A DNA stretch of 48,467 nucleotides from a bacterium (GCA_025774605.1 JALGVR010000020.1:1-48467), one strand, 5' to 3'. Shown: positions 26,573-35,540, numbered from the stretch's first letter. The notes: generated by a model from the sequence alone, not told the origin. Numbers and translations: made by a program.

Positions 26573-27505
26573 ATGGCGATGCAGACTCGTGAAATATCGG
26601 TGGTAATTCCGACCTACAACGGTCTTTCGATGTTGCGGGAAACCCTTGTCAGCCTGGAGAAGCAGATACCGGATCCGGGATCTTTCCAGACGGTTGTGGT
26701 CGATGACTGTTCCACTGACGGGACGGCGGATTTTCTGCAGAGTTACTCGGGGAATCTCAGGCTCAGGCCGGTGCTTCAACCGCGTAACTCGGGACGCGCC
26801 GCGGCGCGCAACGCCGGCGTCAGGGCGGCAGAGTGCGAACTGTTGCTGTTTATAGATGGCGACATGAGATTTGGCGAAGGGCTGGTCGGGGGTCACGTTG
26901 CGCAACATCAGGATATCGAGCAGGTTGTTCTTGGGAAGGTTGTGTACGATAAATCACTTCCCTGCAAGGGTTACCGCAGGTATATTGAAACGCGCGGCGC
27001 CAACAAGCTGCCGCCGGGAACAGCGCTGCCCGGCAGGTTTTTCTGGAGTGGTCATGTCTCCATGCCGAAGAAGATGTTTGAAACCATCGGTGGATTTGAC
27101 GAGAAATTCAATGTCCATGGTGGCGAGGACATCGACTTCGGGATGAGAATCGCCGCCGGGGGATTCAGCATGGTTCACGTACCCGAGCTGGTCGTCGAAC
27201 ATCTGCACGTGCGAAACCTGGGCGCGGTTGCAACAACTGCGCGCGAATACGGTCGATCCGCTGTGCCGATACTTGTCGAAAAGCACCCGGAGCTTTACCG
27301 TCAACTGAGGTTGGACTGGCTCGAAGGGGCGGGCATTTCGGTCTGGATGAAACGGATTTTATTGACGGAACCGGTTTACAAGCTGGTCTTTTTTATCGCA
27401 TCGGTGCTGAACGATCTGGCGGCGCCGTCCAAAATGTATGATTACCTGATATTTCGCAGTTACTACACCGGGTTCAGGGAGAGTCGGAAGAATTTCCTCT
27501 CGTAA
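26573..27505 (+). CDS. Glycosyltransferase family 2 protein
   Basis: Inverting GT-A enzyme of 310 aa. It begins ISVVIPTYNGLSMLRETLVS, contains VVVDDCSTDGTADF, the metal-binding DxD equivalent LLFIDGDMRF, and the catalytic GGEDIDFGMRIAAGG, all in the usual positions. A C-terminal amphipathic or membrane-associated part (KLVFFIASVLNDL) suggests attachment to the membrane. ATG 26573 is used; ATG 26579 is an alternative. Separated from the GT4 gene by a hairpin. Confidence 0.9.
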   Translation: MAMQTREISVVIPTYNGLSMLRETLVSLEKQIPDPGSFQTVVVDDCSTDGTADFLQSYSGNLRLRPVLQPRNSGRAAARNAGVRAAECELLLFIDGDMRFGEGLVGGHVAQHQDIEQVVLGKVVYDKSLPCKGYRRYIETRGANKLPPGTALPGRFFWSGHVSMPKKMFETIGGFDEKFNVHGGEDIDFGMRIAAGGFSMVHVPELVVEHLHVRNLGAVATTAREYGRSAVPILVEKHPELYRQLRLDWLEGAGISVWMKRILLTEPVYKLVFFIASVLNDLAAPSKMYDYLIFRSYYTGFRESRKNFLS

Positions 27506-27566
27506 CTATTGATCGAGAGGGATTCTACATATTTACAGACTTCGAGTTTCAAAAGACGGGAACACC

Positions 27567-28448
27567 ATGGCAACAATACTCGACGGGAAAGCGCTGTCAG
27601 AGAAGATAAGGGCGGGATTGAAGGAGAAGCTGGATCGGCAGATGAGCCGCGGTCTGCCGCGACCGTTCCTGACGACCATGCAGGTCGGAGGATACCTGCC
27701 GTCGACGGTGTACATCCGCGCCAAGCAGCGGGCGTGTGAGGAGATCGGGATCGGTTTCAGGCATTATAAGCTGCCTGAAGAGACCAGCATGGATCAACTT
27801 CGCGAGGCGGTTTCAGAAGTGAATCAGGATTCTTCGGTGCACGGACTGCTGGTTCAAAGTCCGCTGCCGCCACACTTGGACGAGATCGCCGTCCAACGGA
27901 TGGTCAAACCGGAGAAGGATGTTGACTGTTTTCATCCCGAAAACGTCGGTTTACTCTATATCGGTCAACCTCGTTTCCAGCCGTGTACTGCAGCCGGAAT
28001 TATCGAGCTGTTGCTGGCTTACGGCTACGATCCCGCCGGGAAGCATGCGGTGATTGTAGGTCGTTCCGTGATAGTCGGCAGACCGCTGGCGGTAATGATG
28101 ATGCTTAAACAACGCGGCGGAAATGCAACGGTTACGGTATGTCATTCCCTGACGCGTGACTTGCCTTCGATCACACGCCGGGCGGACGTTCTTGTTCCGG
28201 CGATCGGCGCCGCCGAGATGATCAGGGGTGATTGGGTAAAGGAGGGAGCGATTGTTGTTGACGTCGGGATCAACCGGGTGCCGGATGCTTCAAAGAAGCG
28301 CGGCTACCGGCTGGTGGGAGACGTGGCGTTCGGAGAAGTTGAAGCCAGGGCCGAGGCGATTGCGCCCGTTCCGGGAGGCGTCGGCCCTATGACTGTCGCG
28401 ATACTCGCAACCAATGTTATGCGTTCGGCGGGATTTGACGTCGGATAA
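27567..28448 (+). CDS. folD: Bifunctional methylene-THF dehydrogenase / methenyl-THF cyclohydrolase
   Basis: Interconverts one-carbon tetrahydrofolates and makes 10-formyl-THF for purine synthesis (purN, purH in this window). The 293-aa product has the catalytic Lys in STVYIRAKQRACEEIGI, the VHGLLVQSPLPPHL motif, the VDCFHPENVG segment, the nucleotide-binding VIVGRSVIVGRPLA and the C-terminal PVPGGVGPMTVA signature. Full length. Confidence 0.96.
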   Translation: MATILDGKALSEKIRAGLKEKLDRQMSRGLPRPFLTTMQVGGYLPSTVYIRAKQRACEEIGIGFRHYKLPEETSMDQLREAVSEVNQDSSVHGLLVQSPLPPHLDEIAVQRMVKPEKDVDCFHPENVGLLYIGQPRFQPCTAAGIIELLLAYGYDPAGKHAVIVGRSVIVGRPLAVMMMLKQRGGNATVTVCHSLTRDLPSITRRADVLVPAIGAAEMIRGDWVKEGAIVVDVGINRVPDASKKRGYRLVGDVAFGEVEARAEAIAPVPGGVGPMTVAILATNVMRSAGFDVG

Positions 28449-28592
28449 TTGGTCGATTATAGCGTTTTACTGTTGCTAAGGTCTCTGTGATAAAGTATAT
28501 TAGGTTTAGTTAGAGTGTTTACAACAGGCAATAAGTCTCCGGGATCACGCTTGTCCTGAGCCTGAAGAAATCCCAAAACAGTGGTTATTACC

Positions 28593-29615
28593 ATGTACAA
28601 CGGAGTTGAAAAAAAAGGATACAATTACAGATTGATCCTTTGGCTTGCCGTCTTGACAGTCTGCATCTATCTTGCCGGCTGTGCCGGACCCGGCGAGAAG
28701 GTGTCAGCCATACCTGAGGAGGAAACCACAGCTCAACCAACCGAAGAGGGCGGGCTTGAGAGCGCCGTAAAGACCGGTTCAGTAGTAACCATCTTGGGCG
28801 GGTCGCAGCAGTTGACATCCGGTGATTACAACAACGGTATCGGGAGCTTTCATCCGGACGGCGACAGGATCGTTTTTCAATCGGATCGCGATGGTCACTG
28901 GCAGATCTACGAACTTGATCTTGCTCTCAATAGTGAGCGGAAGGTAATTGAAAGTGATGCGAACGATGAAAATCCCGTCTGGACGCCCGATGGTAGTCTG
29001 TTGCTGTTCGTCTCCGACCGCGATGGAGGAGGGGAGGAGTGGGCGCGTGACATATATTCCTATGATCCCGCGACCGGTCTTGTTACTCGATTAACCACAT
29101 CACCGGCGGATGATTGGTTCCCCGTCCCGATCGGCGGATCGAGCTTCATCTTCCTGTCCGAACGGGAAGCCAACCGGAACCTGTCGATATTCTACCGGCA
29201 AAATTCCATGTATATAGGTTTTGCCGATGGCAGCGAACCGGTGAAACTGGCGGGTATGGATCTGGATATCAGCTCTCCGGCTGAATGGGACAGCGACCGC
29301 TTTGTCATACGTTCGTCCGACGGACGGTTTGAGATCTGGTCTTCGGAGGACGGGTCAATCGAACCACTGACGCCACCATATATGAAGTGTGGAACCGCTT
29401 CCATCGACAGGAACAGCAACCGGATTGTGTTCAATGCCCGTGAACAGGGAGATTACCAACTCTATATCATGGACTTGAACACAAAAACGATGCAACAGCT
29501 CGATTCTGCAGGTGGAGATGTCCGTTATCCCCAGTTTTCCTCCGATGGCAGCGGCATTATCTATACCGCGGGAACTGACGGGTATTTCCAGCTTTATCAA
29601 CTGTCGCTGGAATAG
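28593..29615 (+). CDS. TolB/WD40-like beta-propeller lipoprotein
   Basis: About 340 aa, exported as a lipoprotein: the signal segment YRLILWLAVLTVCIYLAGC ends in a lipobox. Propeller repeats of the PD40 type are visible: SFHPDGDRIVFQSDRDGHWQI, then ENPVWTPDGSLLLFVSDRDG and YPQFSSDGSGIIYTAGTDG, with the DG…I/VF and SDRDG signatures. TolB-like propellers are often involved in envelope stability, but many are unassigned. ATG 28593 is preferred over GTG 28581; neither has a strong ribosome site. Confidence 0.83.
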   Translation: MYNGVEKKGYNYRLILWLAVLTVCIYLAGCAGPGEKVSAIPEEETTAQPTEEGGLESAVKTGSVVTILGGSQQLTSGDYNNGIGSFHPDGDRIVFQSDRDGHWQIYELDLALNSERKVIESDANDENPVWTPDGSLLLFVSDRDGGGEEWARDIYSYDPATGLVTRLTTSPADDWFPVPIGGSSFIFLSEREANRNLSIFYRQNSMYIGFADGSEPVKLAGMDLDISSPAEWDSDRFVIRSSDGRFEIWSSEDGSIEPLTPPYMKCGTASIDRNSNRIVFNAREQGDYQLYIMDLNTKTMQQLDSAGGDVRYPQFSSDGSGIIYTAGTDGYFQLYQLSLE

Positions 29616-29670
29616 TATGCCTTAACGCCGTACTGAAAATCACTCTATTTTCTGCTTCATGCTTACTTCT

Positions 29671-29921
29671 GTCATTCCTGCGAAAGCCGGACCAGATGGG
29701 AGTTTATCAAATCATTGTAAGCGCTGGATTCCTGACTTCCAGTCTGTCTGAGAACAGCAAATTGTCACGGGATTCATCATTCCAACGGAAGCATGCCCTC
29801 GCGGACGCGGGGGTTGGAATCCAGTGAAGTTTACGTGTGTTACTGGATTCCATCTTTCGATGGAATGATGAGGTTCGGCGCGTTTTTCTCATTCTCGGAC
29901 AGACTGCTTCGCAGGAATGAC
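29671..29921 (+). repeat. Nested inverted-repeat element in a gene-free stretch
   Basis: Three pairs of complementary arms nest in the 728-base gene-free stretch 29616-30343. Outer: GTCATTCCTGCGAA (29671-29684) with TTCGCAGGAATGAC (29908-29921), perfect. Middle: GTCTGTCTGAGAA (29742-29754) with TTCTCGGACAGAC (29892-29904), one mismatch. Inner: CATCATTCCA (29775-29784) with TGGAATGATG (29861-29870), perfect. No ORF or transposase is seen inside, so it looks like a small non-coding palindromic or MITE-like element. From 29922 to about 30200 I see nothing recognisable. Confidence 0.75.
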
Positions 29922-30210
29922 AGAGGGAGGATTTTGGTGAGTCACTGCCTGATGGTAAAAACATGATTAATCCATGTTTCACCGGGTGGCACGGGTTGCC
30001 TGCAGTACGTGTTTCAAGGCACGTTCAAGGTTGCCGGCAATGTGGATTAGTGGTTGAATCAAACTAAAACGAACTTTTCCGTAACAAAGTGATTACCAGA
30101 TGCAGCGCCCGTTGATAAACTGTTCGGGGAATGGATCCTGTGGAAATAAGGATGTATTTATCCAAAATAAATTTGTAACCCTTACTGAATAACGTTAGCC
30201 CTTGATTAAA

Positions 30211-30227
30211 AGGAGTAAAATATGTAA
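30211..30227 (+). promoter_or_regulatory. Shine-Dalgarno followed by ATG-TAA start-stop
   Basis: AGGAG at 30211-30215 is followed seven bases on (31-33 spacing typical of real starts) by ATG 30222-30224 and immediately TAA 30225-30227. This is a good initiation site with no coding capacity, about 120 bases upstream of the pgsB start. It could be a leader start-stop element, or chance. Confidence 0.3.
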
Positions 30228-30343
30228 ATTTTGATCTTGTGATTTATCGAGGTTTTCAGACCTCGATTTTGGATGCGGATTTTATTGAGTTGTTGTCCGC
30301 ACAGCCATTTAACTTGCAGCGGCTCGCACTTGAACTGAATACC

Positions 30344-31849
30344 ATGATAGTATTATTACTCATACTAGTCGCCTTATGCACCTATGGCGCTTGGGAATAT
30401 GCCAGCCACCAGCGGCGGTTGCGGCAGATTCCGCTTCGCATCCACGTGAACGGTTCACGCGGCAAATCCTCTGTCACCCGGCTTATTGCGGCCGGTCTTC
30501 GAGCCGGCGGGATCAGAACCGTCGGTAAAACCACCGGAACCCTCCCCCGAATTATCGACCCCGATGGCAATGAGATCGCCATAGTACGCGATCAGCGCGC
30601 CAATATAATTGAGCAGATAAAAATCTTAAGATATATCAGCAGGTATAAACCCCAGGCGCTGGTCATAGAGTGTATGGCTGTTATGCCCGAATACCAGTGG
30701 ATATGCGAAAGGCAGATGGTTCATTCAACTATCGGGGTGATAACGAACTGCCGGCTCGATCATATAAATGAGATGGGCAGATTCCGTGAACAGGTTGCCC
30801 ATTCGCTGGCGAATACATGCCCTGTGAAGGGTGTGCTTTATACATCGGAGAAGACCAACTTCCGGATTCTGAAGGATGTCGCCGAGCGACAGGGATCGGA
30901 GGTGTATCGAGTTGGAGGCCAGGGTGTAAGCAGTGACGAACTCAGACATTTCGGTCATATTGAACATCCCGCCAACGTTGGATTGTCGCTTGCGGTCTGT
31001 GAGCGTGCGGGCGTTGATCGTAAAACCGCCCTGAACGGCATGTACAAATCCGTGCCAGATGCAGGTGCGCTGAGGGTTGCTCTCTGCCACGATGATGGAA
31101 AGGAAGTGATGTTCGTCAACGCCATGGCGGCGAATGATCCTGAATCAACACTTGAAATCTGGCAGCAGATTCGTTCCCGCTTTTCTCCACTCGGTAAGAT
31201 TGTCGTCCTGCTTAACTCTCGTGCCGACCGCCAGGACAGGAGTATTCAGCTTATTGAGATGGTTGTAAGTAATATTGAATTCGATTATATTGTACTCACC
31301 GGTGAAAAGACGCAAAAATTCAGGGCTCACCTGGCTGTGGCTCATGTTCCCCGGGAAAAGACGATTGCACTTGGATGGCAGAGACCCGACCGGACATACC
31401 GCGCATTGTTCGACTTGATCGATGATGTCGGGACAATCCTGGCTATTGGAAATGTCGGAGCCGGCGGTTTGGACCTGTTCCGGTATTTCTATAAACAGAG
31501 GATATTTCCTGTCGATGCCGCCTGTCCTTACTGCCACCACAGCCTGATGGACCAGACTCATCTTATCGATGGTTTCAATTCCATCAGGTTGCTCATGTCT
31601 TTCGGTCATAAACACGGTATGCTCAGACTTTCATGCATGTTCGGGAGCTACAAGGTGGAGATGGAGTACGAAGTTCCCCATGATGCCGTCGTGCAACTCT
31701 TCTGCCCGTATTGTCACACTGAACTGGCGAGTGGTATGAAATGCCCGGAGTGTGACACACCCATGGCGATGGTGGATGTAATCGATGGAGGTAAAGCCTA
31801 TATTTGTCCGCGCCGCGGCTGTAAAGGGCATCATCTGGAAGTGGTCTAA
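30344..31849 (+). CDS. pgsB: Poly-gamma-glutamate synthase PgsB/CapB-like, with C-terminal zinc-ribbon region
   Basis: ATP-dependent amide ligase related to Mur ligases that polymerises glutamate (or a related monomer) at the membrane. ATG 30344 gives 501 aa starting with a membrane helix (VLLLILVALCTYGAWEY) as in CapB; the frame can be extended to 30239 but that adds no hydrophobic start. The P-loop is HVNGSRGKSS, followed by KTTGT, ECMAVMPEYQW and TNCRLDHINEMG, all CapB signatures. After residue ~390 comes a ~110-aa extension not found in the ~390-aa Bacillus protein: Cys pairs at 394/397, 454/457, 467/470 and 488/493 look like zinc ribbons. The polymer made cannot be told from sequence. 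Confidence 0.9.
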   Translation: MIVLLLILVALCTYGAWEYASHQRRLRQIPLRIHVNGSRGKSSVTRLIAAGLRAGGIRTVGKTTGTLPRIIDPDGNEIAIVRDQRANIIEQIKILRYISRYKPQALVIECMAVMPEYQWICERQMVHSTIGVITNCRLDHINEMGRFREQVAHSLANTCPVKGVLYTSEKTNFRILKDVAERQGSEVYRVGGQGVSSDELRHFGHIEHPANVGLSLAVCERAGVDRKTALNGMYKSVPDAGALRVALCHDDGKEVMFVNAMAANDPESTLEIWQQIRSRFSPLGKIVVLLNSRADRQDRSIQLIEMVVSNIEFDYIVLTGEKTQKFRAHLAVAHVPREKTIALGWQRPDRTYRALFDLIDDVGTILAIGNVGAGGLDLFRYFYKQRIFPVDAACPYCHHSLMDQTHLIDGFNSIRLLMSFGHKHGMLRLSCMFGSYKVEMEYEVPHDAVVQLFCPYCHTELASGMKCPECDTPMAMVDVIDGGKAYICPRRGCKGHHLEVV

Positions 31850-31951
31850 ATACTTTATGAAGTTTAAGTTAACAACCTGTGAGGGGAAATATCATAGCAA
31901 TATCCAAATCACCAGTCCGAGGTCGCGAAACCAGAGCGGGAGGATATAAAC

Positions 31952-32401
31952 TTGATTGAGATCGCAATAGGTCTTGGTGTAGCCTTCAGCCTGGTTTTCC
32001 ATGAGGTTTTCGGATTAGCCGCCGGTGGAATTGTGGTTCCCGGCTACATTGCACTGAATTTTCACGATCCCTATAAACTCGCCGGCACGCTGATCGTTGC
32101 GCTTGTCGTCTGGGCGTGCATAAAAGCTATCGGTCAATTCGTCTTCATTTATGGTCGGAGGCGCATGGTTCTGGCTGTGTTGCTGGGTTTCATCTTCGGC
32201 TATCTGTCCCGACAGATATTCACTGCAGGAAACGTAGCCGTTCCGCTGGAGGCGATCGGTTATATAATTCCGGGATTGATCGCCAACTGGATGGAACGCC
32301 AGGGAGTTTACAAGACCATCACAACCATGTTGATGGGAGGTGCGATGGTTCGTCTGATGGTGATCTTGGTAAGCGGTGGACGGATAATCAGCAATGTATA
32401 G
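31952..32401 (+). CDS. pgsC: Poly-gamma-glutamate biosynthesis protein PgsC/CapC
   Basis: 149-aa polytopic membrane protein, partner of PgsB in the synthase complex. TTG 31952 follows a strong GGGAGG eight bases upstream. The sequence has the CapC hallmarks: VFHEVFGLAAGGIVVPGY at the N-terminus and GYIIPGLIANWMERQG. About four membrane helices are evident. It overlaps the following pgsW-like frame by eight bases. Confidence 0.92.
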   Translation: MIEIAIGLGVAFSLVFHEVFGLAAGGIVVPGYIALNFHDPYKLAGTLIVALVVWACIKAIGQFVFIYGRRRMVLAVLLGFIFGYLSRQIFTAGNVAVPLEAIGYIIPGLIANWMERQGVYKTITTMLMGGAMVRLMVILVSGGRIISNV

Positions 32402-33426
32402 ACCAACGATAAAATCGAACTTGTGGCTCGGTTTCATGACCGTTGCGTTTATCGCCTTGTATTACTGGTCTGACACAAGTCGAGTCAACGTGAAAGCGCC
32501 TCATTACGAAGAGAAAATCGAGGCGGCGAATAGTGTTCTTACAGCGATGCAGGTACTTGAGAATCAACGCCTTCCTCGCCTGGATACAAAATCAAAGGAG
32601 GGTACGGTAACTGACCCTCTGGTGTTCACGATGTTGAGTGAAAAGGACAGCCCGATAACGACCGATGAGGGGCGTATTGAAGATAAAATAACGGTTTTGA
32701 ACCCGAACTTTGCCGCTGCCGTAGTTGACATGCTGGCACAGACCGGAGCAGCATCGGGGGATACGGTCGCCGTGTTATTGACCGGCTCCATGCCGGGTGC
32801 CAACCTGGCGGTGTATGCAGCGGTCAAGGCATTGAATCTTCATCCGGTGGTGATTACTTCAGTGGGATCGTCATGGTGGGGTGCAAACTCACCGGATTTC
32901 ACCTGGTTGGATATGGAGACGATACTTGAACAGGCTAGTATTTTCAAATTTCGTTCAACCGCCGCATCAATTGGCGGCGCCGACGATCAATATTCAAGGT
33001 CGTCTTGAGGTTTACAAGAGAATCGCTCCGCTCGATCGTTATAAGGCTGTGATTAACGTCGGAGGTGGAATCAGCGCCATCGGTCACCGGCGCAACACGG
33101 AACTGATACCCACCGGAGTCAACCTGAGGTTGCCAGCCAAGAATTATCCTAATCGCGGTGCGATTCACTACTTTGCCGAAGCGAATGTTCCGGTGGTTAT
33201 GATCAGCGATGTCAGGCAAGTGGCGGAGGATTACGACCTGCCCGTCGCGCAGTTGCCTCTGCCTCCCGTCGGTGAAGGTCAGGTCTTTGAACAGAAGAGA
33301 TATAATTTAGCCACAGCCGCCATATCTCTTGTCCTGATGTTCATCATCCTGGTGATAGTTAAGTATTTCGACAGGAAGGCCTACCGGTATCGCGAACAGC
33401 ACATTGATCCTGATACTATCGTCTAA
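32394..33426 (+). pseudogene. PgsW-like poly-gamma-glutamate system protein, frame-disrupted
   Basis: Third component of many Gram-negative Pgs systems. The first frame (ATG 32394) encodes a membrane anchor (LWLGFMTVAFIALYYW) and a domain with VAVLLTGSMPGANLAVYAAV and SSWWGANSPDFTWLDME, then stops at 33008. The remainder, VINVGGGISAIGHRRN followed by NYPNRGAIHYFAEANVPVVM and a C-terminal membrane helix (AAISLVLMFIILVIVKYF), continues in the +1 frame to 33426. The join falls about 32980-33000, after FRSTAASIGGADD. The region between ASIGG and VINVGGG seems shorter than I remember for the family, so a small deletion plus frameshift is likely. Real mutation or sequencing/assembly error cannot be separated here. 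Confidence 0.8.
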
Positions 33427-33438
33427 ATCGTTTAAATT

Positions 33439-34395
33439 ATGCTGAAAAATCAATACAGACTTGTTAAACTTACCGTTCTGACCTGGTGCTTCCTTCTGGT
33501 TATGACCGATGGAGCGCTTGCGGATGGGTGGAAACTGCTTCAATCTGTCGACGGTAAGAGGGTGATGTTGAAGATCAAGGGCAAAAGAAGAAGTTACTGG
33601 AAGCTGGACAGGGATAATCCCATTGCCGTCAGGATAAAGGGTGAAACGGAAATCAAGGTTTACACCAGGATGGAGCTGAAGAAAAAGCAGAAGGAAGGGA
33701 TATACAGCTTCATTACATACATCGATGGAAAACAGCAGCCTTTGATTGCAAGAGCCACGCAGTACTCGACATCGGCGAAAATCCCCTGGAGAAAGGATCA
33801 CCGGCTGGGGCAGAGCAGGGTGATCTACTACAATGTCCCGGACGGGGAACACGAATATCGTTTTACCGTCCAGGGGGATTCGGAGAACGTGATCTACTTC
33901 AGATTCCTGGTTCCTGATCAGAAGATGGAGGATGTTTCATACGTTGCCTATCTGCCCTGCTCCTTTCCGGAAGAGGTGCGTATTACGGTGAAGGAGCGCG
34001 AATATATCTATTACCGAACCAATATCAGCAAGTATATCGAGATCGAAGTCATAGGCCCCACAAAAGTCAAGTGCGTGTCAAGACTCGAGTTCAATCATAC
34101 AATGCGCGGTAACAAGCCCTACAGAGTGCAGGTTGCAGAAAACGATAAGGTTGTTCTCACCGACTTCTTCAATGCCGTCATCTCCGGCACCGCCAACTAT
34201 TCGACAAAGTCTGACAAGGTTCTTGGCAAGGGTGACATATTTTTCATTGATGTACCGGAGGGTAGACATCGCTACCGGATATCGACACCGGATCCGGACA
34301 TCAGCGTCATCTTCAGGTTTTATCTGCCTGAGAAAGACCTTGGAAACGAGGATTCGTCAACATCAACAGCACATGTCATGCTGGGAAGGTTTTAG
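33439..34395 (+). CDS. Secreted protein with two tandem homologous beta domains, unknown function
   Basis: 318 aa with a signal peptide (TVLTWCFLLVMTDGALA). Two copies of a ~125-aa domain are evident: residues ~40-165 (VMLKIKGKRRSYWKL … VPDGEHEYRFTVQGDSENVI … FRFLVP) and ~175-305 (VRITVKEREYIYYRT … VPEGRHRYRISTPDPDISVI … FRFYLP). Both carry a phrase of the type YFRF/IFRF-LP at the end. I do not recognise the family. It sits 12 bases after pgsW and 3 bases before the barrel gene, so it is likely part of the same polymer assembly or export unit, perhaps a periplasmic link. Confidence 0.8.
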   Translation: MLKNQYRLVKLTVLTWCFLLVMTDGALADGWKLLQSVDGKRVMLKIKGKRRSYWKLDRDNPIAVRIKGETEIKVYTRMELKKKQKEGIYSFITYIDGKQQPLIARATQYSTSAKIPWRKDHRLGQSRVIYYNVPDGEHEYRFTVQGDSENVIYFRFLVPDQKMEDVSYVAYLPCSFPEEVRITVKEREYIYYRTNISKYIEIEVIGPTKVKCVSRLEFNHTMRGNKPYRVQVAENDKVVLTDFFNAVISGTANYSTKSDKVLGKGDIFFIDVPEGRHRYRISTPDPDISVIFRFYLPEKDLGNEDSSTSTAHVMLGRF

Positions 34396-34398
34396 TGA

Positions 34399-35478
34399 TT
34401 GCATAACAGACTGAAATATCTCCTGCCCATCTTGATGGCAGCCTGTCTGCTGATGCAGTCGTCAGCCGGTGCGGTCGGTTTGAAGGGTGGAAAACTTTCC
34501 GTCAAGCTTACCTACCGCAGCATGTATGACAATAATGTCCTTCGCTATTCCGTACGCGACCGGGATCAATTCCTCGATAATTGCGAACCGCGCCGTTCCA
34601 ACATCCGAACCCTGGATGATATCAGGTCGGATTTCAAGCTATCCGCGTCATACGCCTTCGATTCCCCGGCTGAACGTCGAACCCGCCTTTCGGCAACAGG
34701 AAACTTCGCCCATCACCTTATGAATCCGATCAAAAACTTCGGCTGGATCAGCCTGACCGCAAACCGGGAATTAAGCGGAACAATGTCCACTTCGCTGAAT
34801 TACTTCTTTGATATCAACTATTACATCCGCGATTATAGGGACGTTCACACCGGTGAACGCAGACACTGTGAATTCTCGATGGATCAATGGACGTTCAAGG
34901 TTTTTCACCGACCGGTAAAGGCGATCGAATTTGTCGCCAAGTGTCGGGTCAAGAAATATGCTTATAACGAGTACTTCACTGAATACGACAGCGATTACAT
35001 CGAGGCCGGAGGCGAAATAATCTACCGCAAAGGGGTATGGCGGTTGTCCGGTGGATACAGCTTTGCGGATAACGAAAACATCGGTTTTCAAGAGATTTAC
35101 AAATCAAGCGGCAATCTGGATATCGAGGACAGCGAAGAGGGGCAGGGTGACTATCAGCAGGACATCTACAAGGCATCCGTGCGTTACGCCTTCCACGTCG
35201 CCCAGAGGCGTTCGCGAATTCTTCTGGAGGCGTCACTGAAGGACCGTTACTACTCGACGGATCTTGATATTGTTGATGATCCGATGCACAGTGGAAGACG
35301 TGATATGCTGCTTTTGCTTGAGTTGTCCGAGAAATTCAGTATCAATAAACGAATCGAGGTTGAAATCGGCTCCGCGTTCAGCAATCGTCGCAGCCGATCG
35401 CCCAATCCCACTGTAAGCCAGGTTAAGGATTATGACCGGGCGTACGGATGGATTGAATTCGGCTACCAATTGCGGTGA
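34399..35478 (+). CDS. Predicted outer-membrane beta-barrel protein
   Basis: 359 aa from TTG 34399, three bases after the previous stop, with GGAAGG upstream. A signal peptide (YLLPILMAACLLMQSSAGA) precedes a chain of alternating amphipathic strands with aromatic girdles, e.g. LSVKLTYRSMYDNNVLRYSV, RLSGGYSFADNENIGF and KASVRYAFHVAQRRSRILLE. The final residues WIEFGYQLR resemble a barrel-closing strand, though the terminal residue is Arg, not the usual aromatic. No porin family is recognised. Context suggests an outer-membrane exit for the Pgs-type polymer. Confidence 0.75.
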   Translation: MHNRLKYLLPILMAACLLMQSSAGAVGLKGGKLSVKLTYRSMYDNNVLRYSVRDRDQFLDNCEPRRSNIRTLDDIRSDFKLSASYAFDSPAERRTRLSATGNFAHHLMNPIKNFGWISLTANRELSGTMSTSLNYFFDINYYIRDYRDVHTGERRHCEFSMDQWTFKVFHRPVKAIEFVAKCRVKKYAYNEYFTEYDSDYIEAGGEIIYRKGVWRLSGGYSFADNENIGFQEIYKSSGNLDIEDSEEGQGDYQQDIYKASVRYAFHVAQRRSRILLEASLKDRYYSTDLDIVDDPMHSGRRDMLLLLELSEKFSINKRIEVEIGSAFSNRRSRSPNPTVSQVKDYDRAYGWIEFGYQLR

Positions 35479-35540
35479 GATTGCTCAATTATTGTTTCAG
35501 CGCTTGTTTTAAAAGAGGTTTGATATTATGTTAAGAGGTC

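Noticed and set aside
28501-28580. Palindromic dispersed repeat with TTGTCCTGAGCC
   Set aside because: The matching arm is too short to support a defined element.
29016-29055. Possible riboswitch or terminator near the beta-propeller gene
   Set aside because: No conserved aptamer core or hairpin with T-run could be found.
32940-33008. Programmed frameshift in pgsW
   Set aside because: No slippery heptamer or stimulatory structure seen, and residues seem missing at the join, which fits deletion or assembly error better.
32881-33426. Independent 181-aa gene after pgsC
   Set aside because: Its C-terminal part is the second half of PgsW, whose first half precedes it in another frame; treated as one disrupted gene.
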